Notes: a model not told the origin generated them from the letters alone. 64,000 nucleotides of DNA from Cytobacillus gottheilii (GCF_900166665.1 NZ_LT800494.1:3556061-3620060), one strand, 5' to 3'. Shown: positions 35,710-44,740, counted from the stretch's first letter. Numbers and translations: made by a program.

Positions 35710-36330
35710 CTACATTCTATTCAAGTAATCAAGTAAGGCTTCTATGTTATTCTCTTTAGCATTTCTCGATAAAGCATTATTAAAAAGGTTATAAGCCGCC
35801 TCATCATTCTCCCGAAGCCAAATCAATGATTTTTTTGGACCTAAATACCATAAACCATTAAGTGCAAAGTAGATTTCTAAGCTATCTTTAAGCATCCAAT
35901 GAAACCGATAATTGCCTTCAATGTCATTCTTATTTGAACGTAGGTACATTTTTCTCAGCCATGCTTTCAAAAACACTTTTTCTTCATTTGATGGTTGATT
36001 CGGACCATTCTTGAATATATCATCAATTTCTAACAGGAACTTCTTGGCGAACCCCTTTTTATTTAACAATATATTCCCACTGTTAATGTGCAAAAATTGT
36101 TCAGGGTTCGCCATTTTATCTGTATCGTATATCCAAGCATCCAACTGTATACCTTCAAAAATTTCTACATCATTCTTATCCTCTGTATGATCTGAGAAAC
36201 ACACAATATCCAAGTCACTTTCTTCAGTAAAATCACCCGTACTATATGAGCCATGTAATATTACTGTGTGGCAATTGTATTTTTGTATTAGATACTTTGT
36301 CACTCTATCGAATAATAACGTTTCCCTCAT
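35710..36330 (-). CDS. Nucleotidyltransferase-domain protein
   Basis: 206 residues. Pol-beta-type NTase core: HGSYSTGDFTEESDLDI with the GS pair at 27-28 and metal-binding D39-x-D41, and a likely third Asp in QLDAWIYD. The C-terminal helical part (about 110-206) may bind substrate. Aminoglycoside-adenylyltransferase-like in layout, but the acceptor is unknown. GGGGATGAAATC precedes ATG 36330. Confidence 0.75.
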   Translation of the reverse strand: MRETLLFDRVTKYLIQKYNCHTVILHGSYSTGDFTEESDLDIVCFSDHTEDKNDVEIFEGIQLDAWIYDTDKMANPEQFLHINSGNILLNKKGFAKKFLLEIDDIFKNGPNQPSNEEKVFLKAWLRKMYLRSNKNDIEGNYRFHWMLKDSLEIYFALNGLWYLGPKKSLIWLRENDEAAYNLFNNALSRNAKENNIEALLDYLNRM

Positions 36331-36421
36331 GATTTCATCCCCATTATTAAGAACTTAGCTGTGGTACCAATTAGTTTGATATTAATGGAAGTCCTTGTTG
36401 AACTAATATCCCTCAATACAC

Positions 36422-36895
36422 CTAAATGTTATTTATCGTTTTCATCATATTTAATCCCGCTACTTTAAACCCCAGTTCCTCATATAACTTCCTAGCACCA
36501 TCATTGCTTCCGAAAACATGCAGCTTAAAGTATGAAATTTCTTCTTGTTCTAACCAATCCTCTATATTTTTCATTACCTTAGTTCCAAAACCTTTTCCTC
36601 TATATTCTTCAAAAATAATAATTTCATAAAGAAATGCACTTTTCTTTTCTTTTTCAACTTTTATCCATACAAATCCAATTAACTGGTCACTTTCAAATAT
36701 ATTAAATAAGTAATGATTAGAGGTTTGCACTCCTTTAGGAAGTATATTATTTAACAGTTTACGTGCCTTATAGATTGGATCTTCGCTGCTTACCTCATGT
36801 ACATTCTCTGATAGGACATGGCTGTATCTTTTAACCTTATTTTCAAAATAAACAGTAAATTCTTCTTCTGACATTTTCTTTAGTACAATGTTCAT
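36422..36895 (-). CDS. GNAT family N-acetyltransferase
   Basis: 157 residues. Acetyl-CoA loop EEYRGKGFGTKVM (R-G-K-G-F-G) at about 94-106, and GSNDGARKLYEELGFKVAG is the conserved C-terminal helix. GGAAGATTATA precedes ATG 36895. Single gene; substrate unknown. Confidence 0.85.
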   Translation of the reverse strand: MNIVLKKMSEEEFTVYFENKVKRYSHVLSENVHEVSSEDPIYKARKLLNNILPKGVQTSNHYLFNIFESDQLIGFVWIKVEKEKKSAFLYEIIIFEEYRGKGFGTKVMKNIEDWLEQEEISYFKLHVFGSNDGARKLYEELGFKVAGLNMMKTINNI

Positions 36896-37000
36896 TATAA
36901 TCTTCCTATCATAATTGATTATGTAAAAATACGCTCATTACCTAATCCTCTTGTTACGTTTGCACAATGAAAATTAGTCGCTAAATTCCTTTAAAAGAGT

Positions 37001-37210
37001 TTAAAATTCTTTCTCATCATATATATCTTTATCGCTCAAAAATTTTTCAATTTCAACCTTTCCATCTTTCAAGAATTCAATTTCCCAACGTTGACCAGGA
37101 ATAGCTGCCTCAACCATAATTGCCTCACTTCTAACTTTACTTAGCTTATAATAAATATTATTTTGCTCTAACTTATTAAGAAAAGTGATAAATTCTTTTA
37201 ATTCCATCAT
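37001..37210 (-). CDS. Conserved small hypothetical protein (69 aa)
   Basis: The sequence NNIYYKLSKVRSEAIMVEAA then IPGQRWEIEFLKDGKVEIE and SDKDIYDE matches a small family seen in bacilli and cyanobacteria. I know it only as uncharacterised, sometimes labelled antitoxin- or immunity-like. AAAAAGGAGAATAC precedes ATG 37210. No partner toxin is adjacent. Confidence 0.65.
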   Translation of the reverse strand: MMELKEFITFLNKLEQNNIYYKLSKVRSEAIMVEAAIPGQRWEIEFLKDGKVEIEKFLSDKDIYDEKEF

Positions 37211-37378
37211 ATAAAAGTATTCTCCTTTTTATGTTAGACTGTTTTCGTAACCTTTGCGGCTTTGAGCTTACATGAGCAGTAGTTGAATTTCGTTCCAGGA
37301 TGCTCCAATCAACTAGTTTCTTGTAAAACAGAAACCTTGTTCAAAAACAATAATCTTCTAGAAAAGCTCCTTAAATTT

Positions 37379-37933
37379 TCATTCCGGGCGATCTTCCCAA
37401 GGTTCAACCTGTCCAATAACCAGCACTTTCTCTTTCTTCATAATATTTTCAATTACACCTTCAGAAATTTCCCTATGAGTTAACCATCTTGACTGAGAAC
37501 CTGCATTTTTAAAACCTAATTGAACTTGAAAATATGCAAAACTGGAAGGAGGTGCAGCAAGCTTCTTTTCTATTTCTTTTAGATTCGAACGACTGCCTAG
37601 TATATGAAATAACTCCCAATGATTTCTTCCTTTTGAAATCTCACTAACAATACTTTGAAGAGCATTTTCTGCAATTGAATGGATCCATGCCACGACTATA
37701 TTTATCTCTCCATTTTGCTTGATTGTTACTTTTAGTTTTTCTATTAATTTATCATTATTCCTATAATCAACTAATAGCGGGGTTACTTGGCAGCTCGAAC
37801 TCGCCTTTTCTTGAAGTTGCTTCATTTTTTCAGCGTCTCTGGCAATGATCGACACATGATACCCGTTATCAATTAACCAGAGTGAAACTCCTGATAACAT
37901 ACCAGTCCCACCAACAACTAATGCGTGCTTCAC
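37379..37933 (-). CDS. Short-chain dehydrogenase-like protein
   Basis: 184 residues. N-terminal Rossmann motif ALVVGGTGMLSGVSLWL binds NAD(P), followed by IIARDAEKMKQL and LLVDYRNNDKL. The protein is short for a classical SDR and a catalytic YxxxK is not obvious. It may be a non-catalytic or atypical SDR. AAAAGGAGGAAATACAAG precedes ATG 37933. Confidence 0.75.
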   Translation of the reverse strand: MKHALVVGGTGMLSGVSLWLIDNGYHVSIIARDAEKMKQLQEKASSSCQVTPLLVDYRNNDKLIEKLKVTIKQNGEINIVVAWIHSIAENALQSIVSEISKGRNHWELFHILGSRSNLKEIEKKLAAPPSSFAYFQVQLGFKNAGSQSRWLTHREISEGVIENIMKKEKVLVIGQVEPWEDRPE

Positions 37934-38063
37934 TTGTATTTCCTCCTTTTTCAGGACAGCTTTCTTAGTTAAAAAGATTGATAGGTACCATTAATGCTGT
38001 TTTAACCAAAATAACAGCAAATTGAAACAGATCTTCCGCTCCTTAAATTGCATCATTCACAGC

Positions 38064-38342
38064 CTATTCCCATACCTCATCCAATTTGTCCGCATAAAAT
38101 GCTATGGCTTTTTTATAACCTAGTATTTCTTCGTCATTTGTTGTATGGATCAAGACTTTCAGTAATAACTCCATTGACTTTTCATGCTGTTTCACGTTGT
38201 ATAAAGTCATCGCATAAAATACTTGAATTGCTTTGTTATTTGGGAATAAATCTATACCTTTTTGAAATGTCTTCTCAGATTTCTCCCCCTTACCTTTGTC
38301 CTTGTAAGATTCCCCTTTATCCAAATTGTACCATATATTCAT
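38064..38342 (-). CDS. TPR-like protein, probably truncated
   Basis: 92 residues. FQKGIDLFPNNKAIQVFYAM and LYNVKQHEKSMELLLKVL fit two tetratricopeptide helices pairs. ATG 38342 has no ribosome site and a GGGACAGATTCCCGCCC box of the dispersed repeat lies directly upstream, so the real N-terminus may have been displaced. Function: protein-protein interaction at most. Confidence 0.45.
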   Translation of the reverse strand: MNIWYNLDKGESYKDKGKGEKSEKTFQKGIDLFPNNKAIQVFYAMTLYNVKQHEKSMELLLKVLIHTTNDEEILGYKKAIAFYADKLDEVWE

Positions 38343-38410
38343 TCAGGAGTTATAGGGACAGATTCCCGCCCAATCCATTCACACACAAACCAAATCTATA
38401 ATTAAAAAGA

Positions 38411-38435
38411 AGAAGCTGCCTCCACAGCAGCTTCT
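38411..38435 (-). terminator. Terminator of the exported DUF4367-like gene
   Basis: AGAAGCTGC-CTCCACA-GCAGCTTCT followed on the minus strand by TTTTTAAT; 3 bases past the stop codon. Confidence 0.8.
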
Positions 38436-38437
38436 CG

Positions 38438-38983
38438 TTAGTACTCAATAGAATTAGCAATGTCTACTAACATTTCAGGTGTAATTAAATCAGCTATCCT
38501 GTTATCAATTCCAAGCATGTATTGCCAATTCCCTTTTTCAAAAATAAGGATATTAGAGTTTGTTTCAAGTACATAGACAGCCTTTTGACCATCCTTCAAG
38601 GTATAGGTTTTCTGATTGCCTTTATCTCTTAATATGATTTTGTTATTCACGTGGCGTACATCCAGTGAGTAATGATTTTCTGGTGATTTGGCGTTGATAA
38701 ACGTTAAATCTAAAGAATCGTTTAAGTCGCCTTCTAAATCACTAAATCTCCCTAGATAATGAGTAAAGGCAATCGGTGGTATTTTAAGCGGCAATTTTAA
38801 TTCTTGTTTAAAATGCTGTTCAAACTCCTTAATTGCTTCAACAGGGGTTTTATATCCAATATCGGCAAAGAACTTTTCGTCAGATGGAGCATCATCAATC
38901 TCATTTGCATGTGCTTTCTCGGTAGTGCTTCCAATTAATAGGAAACTAAGTGCCAGCAATATATGAGAAGCTTTTCTATTCAT
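38438..38983 (-). CDS. Exported protein, DUF4367-like
   Basis: 181 residues from ATG 38983 (MNRKASHILLALSFLLIGS), giving a standard signal peptide cleaved after AHA-N. In-frame upstream ATGs (to 39025) would only prepend basic residues. The C-terminal part LETNSNILIFEKGNWQYMLG then LITPEMLVDIANSI resembles the DUF4367 domain of anti-sigma-like and lipoprotein regulators. Probably acts outside the membrane. Single gene. Confidence 0.6.
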   Translation of the reverse strand: MNRKASHILLALSFLLIGSTTEKAHANEIDDAPSDEKFFADIGYKTPVEAIKEFEQHFKQELKLPLKIPPIAFTHYLGRFSDLEGDLNDSLDLTFINAKSPENHYSLDVRHVNNKIILRDKGNQKTYTLKDGQKAVYVLETNSNILIFEKGNWQYMLGIDNRIADLITPEMLVDIANSIEY

Positions 38984-39095
38984 CCGGATCATCCTCGGTT
39001 TCATATTTATGGATATTTTCCCCATTCAGATACGGTTTATTCTTCTTTGTAATAGCAGCCGTTCTTGTTGATAATTCCTAAATGCAATTTACAAT

Positions 39096-39866
39096 TCAGT
39101 GATTCTCATCTTTCTTATTTTTCTTTTCCTCATAATAATCCTTCATTTCTTTATAAATATAATTAGCAATATCTTCAGGAAAATAATTATTAAATTCGTG
39201 GATATGCTCGGCGAGAAATGTATCGTCATCGGTCATATTTAAGAAAGTTGCAGTGCCTGGAAATAAAGCATCCATTTCAGTTAGAATCTCTTGTACTTTT
39301 TTTCTGCTTTCAGAATCATTAAACTGGATGGAGCCTTTTATGGCCTGCAGCAAATTCCAGATTTCCCTATCCATCTTTTTTTTGATTTCAGGATCTTTCA
39401 TTAAATTCAATTGCTGAATGAGATGCTCGTCTTCGTTAAAATGTTTTTCAAATGATTGAATTTGTGCTTTTTCCCGCCTAAATAAATCGAGCATGATAAA
39501 AGCGAACTCATCTAGATCTTCATCAGAAATATCTTTACTATTGTAAAGACGTTCCATTCTAGTGATCACGACTAGAATATCACTCAATTCCTCCTGTTTT
39601 TTTAAAATTAATTCCTTTTGCATCAGCAGCAGCTCCCGATTCTTCGACCTCTCATTGTTCATTTGTTCTTTAATTTCACTTAAAGACAATCCAAGATGTT
39701 TATATATATTAATTTGCTGAAATTTCTCCCACTCGGCTGCTGTATATATTTTATTTCCATTATCATTGTAGTTTTTCGGGCATAGCAAACCAATTTTATC
39801 GTAGTACCGTAAAGTTCTAACTGTTGTTCCTGCCATTTTTGCAAATGGGCCGATAGTCATTTCCAT
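39096..39866 (-). CDS. MerR-family regulator with TipAS-like domain
   Basis: 256 residues. MerR HTH at 3-70 (IGPFAKMAGTTVRTLRYYDK and IGLL), a coiled-coil dimerisation helix (about 75-115), then a helical C-terminal domain (about 130-250) similar to the TipAS/albicidin-binding drug sensor. It lies divergent from an MFS exporter 143 bases away, so it probably activates that gene when it binds a drug. Confidence 0.88.
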   Translation of the reverse strand: MEMTIGPFAKMAGTTVRTLRYYDKIGLLCPKNYNDNGNKIYTAAEWEKFQQINIYKHLGLSLSEIKEQMNNERSKNRELLLMQKELILKKQEELSDILVVITRMERLYNSKDISDEDLDEFAFIMLDLFRREKAQIQSFEKHFNEDEHLIQQLNLMKDPEIKKKMDREIWNLLQAIKGSIQFNDSESRKKVQEILTEMDALFPGTATFLNMTDDDTFLAEHIHEFNNYFPEDIANYIYKEMKDYYEEKKNKKDENH

Positions 39867-39897
39867 GTAGTTCCCTCCCCTAGCTTCATTTTAACCT

Positions 39898-39966
39898 GTT
39901 ACGTTACGTCACATGCAAAGCGCAAATTTCTTAATGAAAAACTCTTGCCTGCGACATAACGTCACC
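39898..39966. promoter_or_regulatory. Candidate MerR operators between regulator and exporter
   Basis: Two related boxes in opposite orientation: GTTACGTTACGTCAC (39898-39912) and GACATAACGTCACC (39953-39966), sharing GTGACGTwAyGT in reverse complement. The second lies 43 to 57 bases before the MFS start, the first 32 to 46 before the merR start. Whether each sits between -35 and -10 elements could not be fixed by eye. Confidence 0.5.
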
Positions 39967-40009
39967 ATCTAAGATTGGGTACATATTCAATTTGAGAGGA
40001 AGATGATAA

Positions 40010-41230
40010 ATGGAACAGCAGAAATCATTATTCCGTAATCGCCCTTTTATATTTCTATTTATTGGAGCATTTTTGGCGATCATCGGTTTTAGCATGTTTT
40101 TTATGACAACGACTTGGTTTGTCATTTCGGATTTAGGTTCTGCCAGCTCGTTGGGCATTATACTCATTGCCACTACTGTGCCACGCATATTGATAATGGC
40201 ATTTGGCGGAGTACTCGCAGATAATTTCAAGAAGACGACGATTATGTTTAGTACGAGCTCCATTCAAGGGCTTCTGCTTGTTATCCTATTCTTACTGAAC
40301 CATGCTGGTCATTTAACCTTTATGTATCTAGTCATTCTGGGATTCCTGTTTGGAACATTAGATGCTTTTTCTGGACCAGCTGGTACATCATTAATTCCAA
40401 AGCTGGTGCATCAAAGCCAGATCAAACAGGCAAATGCGATTATTCAGGGTCTGGGTCAGGCCGGTTTTGTAGTTGGGCCAATTATATCTGGAAGTATCAT
40501 GGAGTTCGGCGGCGTAACAATTGGGTACTTAGTGTCCGCTATTGTTGTTCTTTTGTCAGCCTTCTTTATGTTTCCCCCTTTCTTAAAAGAAGGTCCAGTA
40601 GACAATACACTCAAACAAACACCGCTAAAAGATATGATCGAGGGATTTTCCTATGTTAAAGAGAATAAGTTTTTGATTACGGGAATCCTGGTCTTAATTA
40701 CCTTAAATTTCTTTGCTTTCGGAGCGATATCGATTGCCATTCCAATTTTAGTAGAAACGTATGGTGGATCACCGATTAATCTAAGTTATATTGAGACTGC
40801 TTTAGCGATAGGGATGCTAGTAAGTACAGTCATCATTGGTATAGTAAAAATACGACATAGAGGGTTAACCTCAATGGCTGGATTAGTTGCCACATTAATC
40901 ATAGCCATCGCATTTAGTCAGATTCCCAATTTATATGTTTTGACAGCATTAGCATTCTTAATTGGCTTCACTATGACATTTGTTTCGATTCCATTCTTTA
41001 CTTCAGCACAGGAGGATACAGATCCCCGGATCATGGGAAGAGTCATGAGCATTGTCTTTTTGGCAATGAATGGCTTTGATCCGCTTGCTTATGCAAGTGT
41101 AACCTTGCTTGTCTCCAAAGGAATCGATATTCAGCAAGTTATTTTATCCTTTTCTACTGTTGGGCTTCTGATCGCTCTCATCCTTTTATGGAAAGGGAAG
41201 ACGTTTAGACAATATAAGTCTGCTTATTAA
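40010..41230 (+). CDS. MFS multidrug-type exporter
   Basis: 406 residues, twelve hydrophobic segments. Motif A-like loop GGVLADNFKKTTIM after helix 2, and DAFSGPAGTSLIPKLVHQSQ, typical of the MFS_3/enterobactin-exporter-like group. GAGAGGAAGATAA precedes ATG 40010. Its divergent partner is a MerR/TipAS sensor, so drug efflux under that control is likely. Substrate unknown. Confidence 0.85.
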   Translation: MEQQKSLFRNRPFIFLFIGAFLAIIGFSMFFMTTTWFVISDLGSASSLGIILIATTVPRILIMAFGGVLADNFKKTTIMFSTSSIQGLLLVILFLLNHAGHLTFMYLVILGFLFGTLDAFSGPAGTSLIPKLVHQSQIKQANAIIQGLGQAGFVVGPIISGSIMEFGGVTIGYLVSAIVVLLSAFFMFPPFLKEGPVDNTLKQTPLKDMIEGFSYVKENKFLITGILVLITLNFFAFGAISIAIPILVETYGGSPINLSYIETALAIGMLVSTVIIGIVKIRHRGLTSMAGLVATLIIAIAFSQIPNLYVLTALAFLIGFTMTFVSIPFFTSAQEDTDPRIMGRVMSIVFLAMNGFDPLAYASVTLLVSKGIDIQQVILSFSTVGLLIALILLWKGKTFRQYKSAY

Positions 41231-41282
41231 ACTAGTAACTTACAGGAGTATAGCAAGAAAGAAGAGGCTGGGACAATACTAA

Positions 41283-41461
41283 AATCCTACTTCTAAAATA
41301 CGAATATTCATTGTCATGGTTTGCGTGTTTACACTAGCCCATTCCATTTCACTCACGTTTAGGAAGATAATTTTTAAAAACAAACAAAAAACCGGATGAT
41401 TAGAAAAAATCACCTAATCATTCGGTTCTATGGTTGTGTTAAATACTTATGTCTCAGCCTC
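41283..41461. repeat. Interspersed repeat, copy 2
   Basis: Matches the outer parts of 21659-21955 (AATACGAATATTCATTGTCATG, split as AATACGAATATTC and TTGTCATG; CCCATTCCATTTCACTCACG; the CCGGATGATTAG...CTAATCATTCGG hairpin; GTGTTAAATACTTATG) without its GC-rich centre. The hairpin (41390-41428) may terminate the upstream MFS gene. Confidence 0.65.
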
Positions 41462-41484
41462 TTTCTGTTAAATCACTATTTTCC

Positions 41485-41715
41485 CTACAAGAAGTTATGA
41501 ATGACAAACATCCCTAAAAGCCAGCCAACAATCCCGCTTATACTTCCACATATAATTAGAGCTGAACCTCCCTGGTAATCTCGCTTCAATACAACCCCGA
41601 TGGCTATCGGGATAAATAAGAGCAAGGGCGGCATTAAATTTAATGTTAATAAGGCCACCGTTAACCACCCAATTGTCAGGAGTATCCCTTTGCCGCTTTT
41701 TTGTTTCTCTTCCAT
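41485..41715 (-). CDS. Small membrane protein (76 aa)
   Basis: Two or three hydrophobic stretches (about 11-26, 28-43, 52-73) rich in Gly and Pro, with a basic N-terminus (MEEKQKSGKG). GGAGGGATCATCATA precedes ATG 41715. It is third in a possible minus-strand unit after the AlkD-like gene and a 47-residue ORF. Family not recognised. Confidence 0.55.
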   Translation of the reverse strand: MEEKQKSGKGILLTIGWLTVALLTLNLMPPLLLFIPIAIGVVLKRDYQGGSALIICGSISGIVGWLLGMFVIHNFL

Positions 41716-41744
41716 TATGATGATCCCTCCCTATATTCCAGCAA

Positions 41745-41888
41745 CTATTTATCTATTTGTTTTTTTAATAAATTTATAATTTCTTTATTTTGTTCATTCG
41801 CTTTTCTTAGCTTCCCTTCAATGGATAAACAAGTAATTGTCATTACAATGATTCCTACTGTTATGACCAGCATCATATTGCTTTTCAC
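41745..41888 (-). CDS. Small single-pass membrane protein (47 aa)
   Basis: GTG at 41888 with AAAGGG close upstream (an ATG at 41876 is the alternative). One membrane helix (MMLVITVGIIVMTITCLSI) is followed by a charged coiled-coil-like helix (EGKLRKANEQNKEIINLLKK). This helix-plus-coil pattern recurs in small Bacillus membrane proteins of the DUF4083-like kind. It lies 29 bases upstream of the 76-residue membrane gene on the same strand. Confidence 0.5.
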   Translation of the reverse strand: MKSNMMLVITVGIIVMTITCLSIEGKLRKANEQNKEIINLLKKQIDK

Positions 41889-42017
41889 ACACCCTTTTAC
41901 TTTCCATTTTATTGTAGATCATTCTGCTTTATTAAAAGAATTTTTTAATTGACCTTTAGCCTATACAATTTTATTGAGGTTGTGATGTTCTTTTTTTCGC
42001 CTTAACCTTAAGCTCAA

Positions 42018-42686
42018 CTAATTATTTTGCCGTTTGTTCGCTTCAATGGCAATGAACTCAGGCAAATAGCTTGGGGTACATCCTTTTGCTACTTTTTCAT
42101 CTTTATATAGACCCGTTTTCTCACCAAGTTTAATGCAGCGTGCACGTTGCTTTTCATCATAAACGCCTATCCAGCCTGCGGTGAAATTCATAGCCCATTG
42201 AACTTCCGGTTCTTCCTGAGTAATATTAGCTTCTAATGCAGATAGCAAGTATTCAGTATTATCAGGCGGTGTTTGCCCAGTCCATCTTAATCGTGCTTGA
42301 TAATACCAGAAAGCTCGCCTTTGAAGCGCAGAAGGACTATTTTCCCACGATTCCATCAAAGCAATTGTCTTCTTGTCTTTGGTGAGCTGATTAGCCATTA
42401 ACCAATCCATTAAGTTATTTCGCTCATCAAAAGTATGGATCTGCATATCCTGATCAAGCCTATTTAGCACATCTAGTGAAAGAAGTTTTTTGTCCATAAT
42501 TAAAATAGCTAATAGTCTGGGCAAATACGCTTCAGCTGACCAAAGCTCCATAGCTAGTTCATGATCTTTTTTAATGTCCTTTGCGATTTTTCGTAATTCG
42601 CCTAGCTTCGTTTTACTATTGATCTGAGCTAGAATGTTTTCTGCTTTGGAAGAGGTTTTTATTTCTGTATCCTTATTTTCATTCAT
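42018..42686 (-). CDS. DNA alkylation repair (AlkD-like) HEAT-repeat protein
   Basis: 222 residues, all-helical. WSAEAYLPRLLAILIMDKKL, WENSPSALQRRAFWYYQARL and the end KGCTPSYLPEFIAIEA match the AlkC/AlkD glycosylase superfamily (PF08713-like). AlkD removes bulky alkyl bases without base flipping; catalytic residues could not be verified here, so repair activity is by family. Single start ATG 42686. Confidence 0.7.
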   Translation of the reverse strand: MNENKDTEIKTSSKAENILAQINSKTKLGELRKIAKDIKKDHELAMELWSAEAYLPRLLAILIMDKKLLSLDVLNRLDQDMQIHTFDERNNLMDWLMANQLTKDKKTIALMESWENSPSALQRRAFWYYQARLRWTGQTPPDNTEYLLSALEANITQEEPEVQWAMNFTAGWIGVYDEKQRARCIKLGEKTGLYKDEKVAKGCTPSYLPEFIAIEANKRQNN

Positions 42687-42841
42687 TTTAGGTTACTCCT
42701 TTGCTAATGCATTTTTCGAAAATTTATATTCTAGTTTATAGATGATACACTCATTTAACTTCCATTCTGTTTATTAGAATCCCTGCTTTTTCCTATTCAA
42801 TTCAACTTTAAAAATATTAGAACATATATACAGATATAAAA

Positions 42842-42868
42842 AAGCTGACCAACGCTTGTTGACCAGCT
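42842..42868 (-). terminator. Terminator left behind a decayed VOC gene
   Basis: Minus strand: AGCTGGTCAAC-AAGC-GTTGGTCAGCT followed by TTTTTTAT. It lies just past the VOC remnant's stop. Confidence 0.75.
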
Positions 42869-42883
42869 CTTACTTTAAATATG

Positions 42884-43018
42884 TTTAACACCTGCACACC
42901 ATTAAATGGTTCCCATCAGGGGCTTCAAAATTAAACCAATGATTATGTTCAATTTCTGTTGTTAATTCGACATTGTACCAATTTGATTTAATTTAGGCTT
43001 CATAAATTGCCTCCAGGT
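42884..43018 (-). pseudogene. C-terminal remnant of a VOC/glyoxalase-type gene
   Basis: The frame reads NLEAIYEA-stop-IKSNWYNVELTTEIEHNHWF then NFEAPDGNHLMVCRC-stop. The HWFNFEAPDGN segment is the metal-ligand strand of VOC proteins. The N-terminal half is missing and an internal TAA interrupts the rest. It keeps its terminator. Confidence 0.6.
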
Positions 43019-43173
43019 TTTTGCTATATATGTTTAATCATAGGTTTTTTTTATAGATTAAGATGCACTTTAGCAAAAGATCTAACATAGTCTTAGAGGA
43101 GGTATCTTCTTAAAGATAGCATGCGATAGTTTAAGTGTATTTGTTTACAAACTTGTAAATTAAATAGTTACAG

Positions 43174-43554
43174 TTATTTTTTTTCAATCGCCATACGCAA
43201 GTTCGACATAACTCCAAGAAGCAGCACGATCGAACAAACCACTTTTTCAAAAGGGGTTCCAAACAATTGTTGTATAAATCCAAAAGACCAAAGTACAACA
43301 AAAAACCAACATATAACGGTTATTGCTCTTTTGTATTTTTGTAGTTTACATCTACCAACAAACATCGTAAAAACCAGTCCAATAATAGATATAATAACAT
43401 TTACAACAGATATTGGAATCTGTTCAGCAAAGGATTCAGACCTTCCACCATTAACCCATGTGAATGGAATACTTTTGCTTATAATAAGAAAATGGATTAA
43501 GATCGTCAAAGAGTAAAAAATAATCCCCATAAATACAGCAGTTTTCATATTCAT
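43174..43554 (-). CDS. Four-helix membrane protein, unknown
   Basis: 126 residues, hydrophobic segments at about 5-27, 46-66, 76-96 and 104-120; positively charged loop GRCKLQKYKR between helices 2 and 3. Start ATG 43554 behind CAGGAAA. No family recognised; single gene. Confidence 0.55.
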   Translation of the reverse strand: MNMKTAVFMGIIFYSLTILIHFLIISKSIPFTWVNGGRSESFAEQIPISVVNVIISIIGLVFTMFVGRCKLQKYKRAITVICWFFVVLWSFGFIQQLFGTPFEKVVCSIVLLLGVMSNLRMAIEKK

Positions 43555-43998
43555 TTTCCTGAGTTTTTCTAAAATAAACTCACCTTATTTCTTCTTGTTT
43601 TAGTTTTATCTAATCCACAAATATTCTATTCCTATATTTCTTTCCATCTGACAAATAAATGAAATTTTGATTTGAAGTATTATTCATATGATAAAGGGGT
43701 TGGCATATATCCCCATCCCTTTTGTTGTACAATAACCTTATAAGATAAGAGGATGGTCATGAAATATGTATACCATTGAAGCTAAGAGATATCAGTTATA
43801 CCAATGACAGAGGAAGTCATTGTCGCCGCGATAAAATGATTGAGGATGTGAAGCAGTACCCAACACTATAGTTATATAAATGTTGTAAGAAATAAACTCA
43901 ATAAAAAAAATAAGAGAAGGTCGAGGCTCTGTTTTTAAATAGAAGCTGAGCCACAACCCTGCTAGAAATTTGCAGCAATGAGTCTTGCAATACCTACA
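43555..43998. other. Gap without a convincing gene
   Basis: Only very short openings, for example a 13-codon frame MYTIEAKRYQLYQ near 43768 preceded by GAGGATGGTC. A plus-strand GAGGCTCTG...AGAAGCTGAGCC imperfect hairpin lies near 43923-43954. Probably decayed sequence. Confidence 0.3.
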
Positions 43999-44193
43999 TT
44001 ATACTATGAAAAAAATTAATAAAATGATGAAATAGACTACCATCAGTCCTACACCCCAACGGGCCGATGCCGTTTGTAATGCGAATGAGCTTCCTATTCC
44101 ATGCTTTAGTATGCTTACAATAAATAAGAGTATAGAAAATGCAAATACGAGTATAGTAATGACGGTAATTAACTTTTCAGTGATTTCCAACAA
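43999..44193 (-). CDS. Small membrane protein (64 aa)
   Basis: TTG start at 44193 with AAAGGGGCG 3 to 9 bases upstream. Two membrane helices (about 8-29 and 46-63) joined by HGIGSSFALQTASARWGVG. No family recognised. Downstream (43.7-44.0 kb) nothing else is co-oriented. Confidence 0.5.
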   Translation of the reverse strand: MLEITEKLITVITILVFAFSILLFIVSILKHGIGSSFALQTASARWGVGLMVVYFIILLIFFIV

Positions 44194-44403
44194 TAACGCC
44201 CCTTTAAAGTATTATTTTAAATGGTGTGATTCGCATTAAGTTAACTTAAATTAGCAGTAAAGCCACTTCAGTTAAAAGGATTACATTCATAAATACTATC
44301 TCTTTATGAATATGCTGAATGTTATACCAAATTTACGGTGAATTTTTTTAAGTTCATTAATTCTTATTGTTATTTATTCGCTTTCTATAATATTGAAGTA
44401 ATT

Positions 44404-44662
44404 TTAAAATAAGTTACTCGCAGTTAATAACAAGGTGAGGGAGACCGTTTCTTCTGATAAACGTCCAGGTTCAAGTAATTCGAAACGCATTCTTTGTAAA
44501 ATCAAATCTTTTACAACCTTTTTGAATCTGTCAGTTGCATTTAGCAGATCAAATACATCTAACGTGCATTAAAATACCCAACCCATTTGGTGAAGATTTA
44601 TTATTATGGAGAGTAATTTTTCTAAAGCCCTATTTTTAGAATTAGGTTCATTACGGACAATA
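44404..44662 (-). pseudogene. Decayed paralogue of the 45.0-kb gene
   Basis: Reading SKNRALEKLLSIIINLHQMG, then a stop and shift, then DLILQRMRFELLEPGRLSEE and TVSLTLLLTASNLF before TAA 44404. The intact neighbour has FVVQRLRAELLEPGNVSDET and VALALLLKASKLL, so the two are clearly related. It lies directly downstream of the MerR-like gene on the same strand. Confidence 0.7.
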
Positions 44663-44740
44663 ACTATTTTCTTTCCAATAAACGTTATCAACCAAGAGAC
44701 ATTATATCAAAAAACAATCCTACGACAGTGTAAAGTTCTC

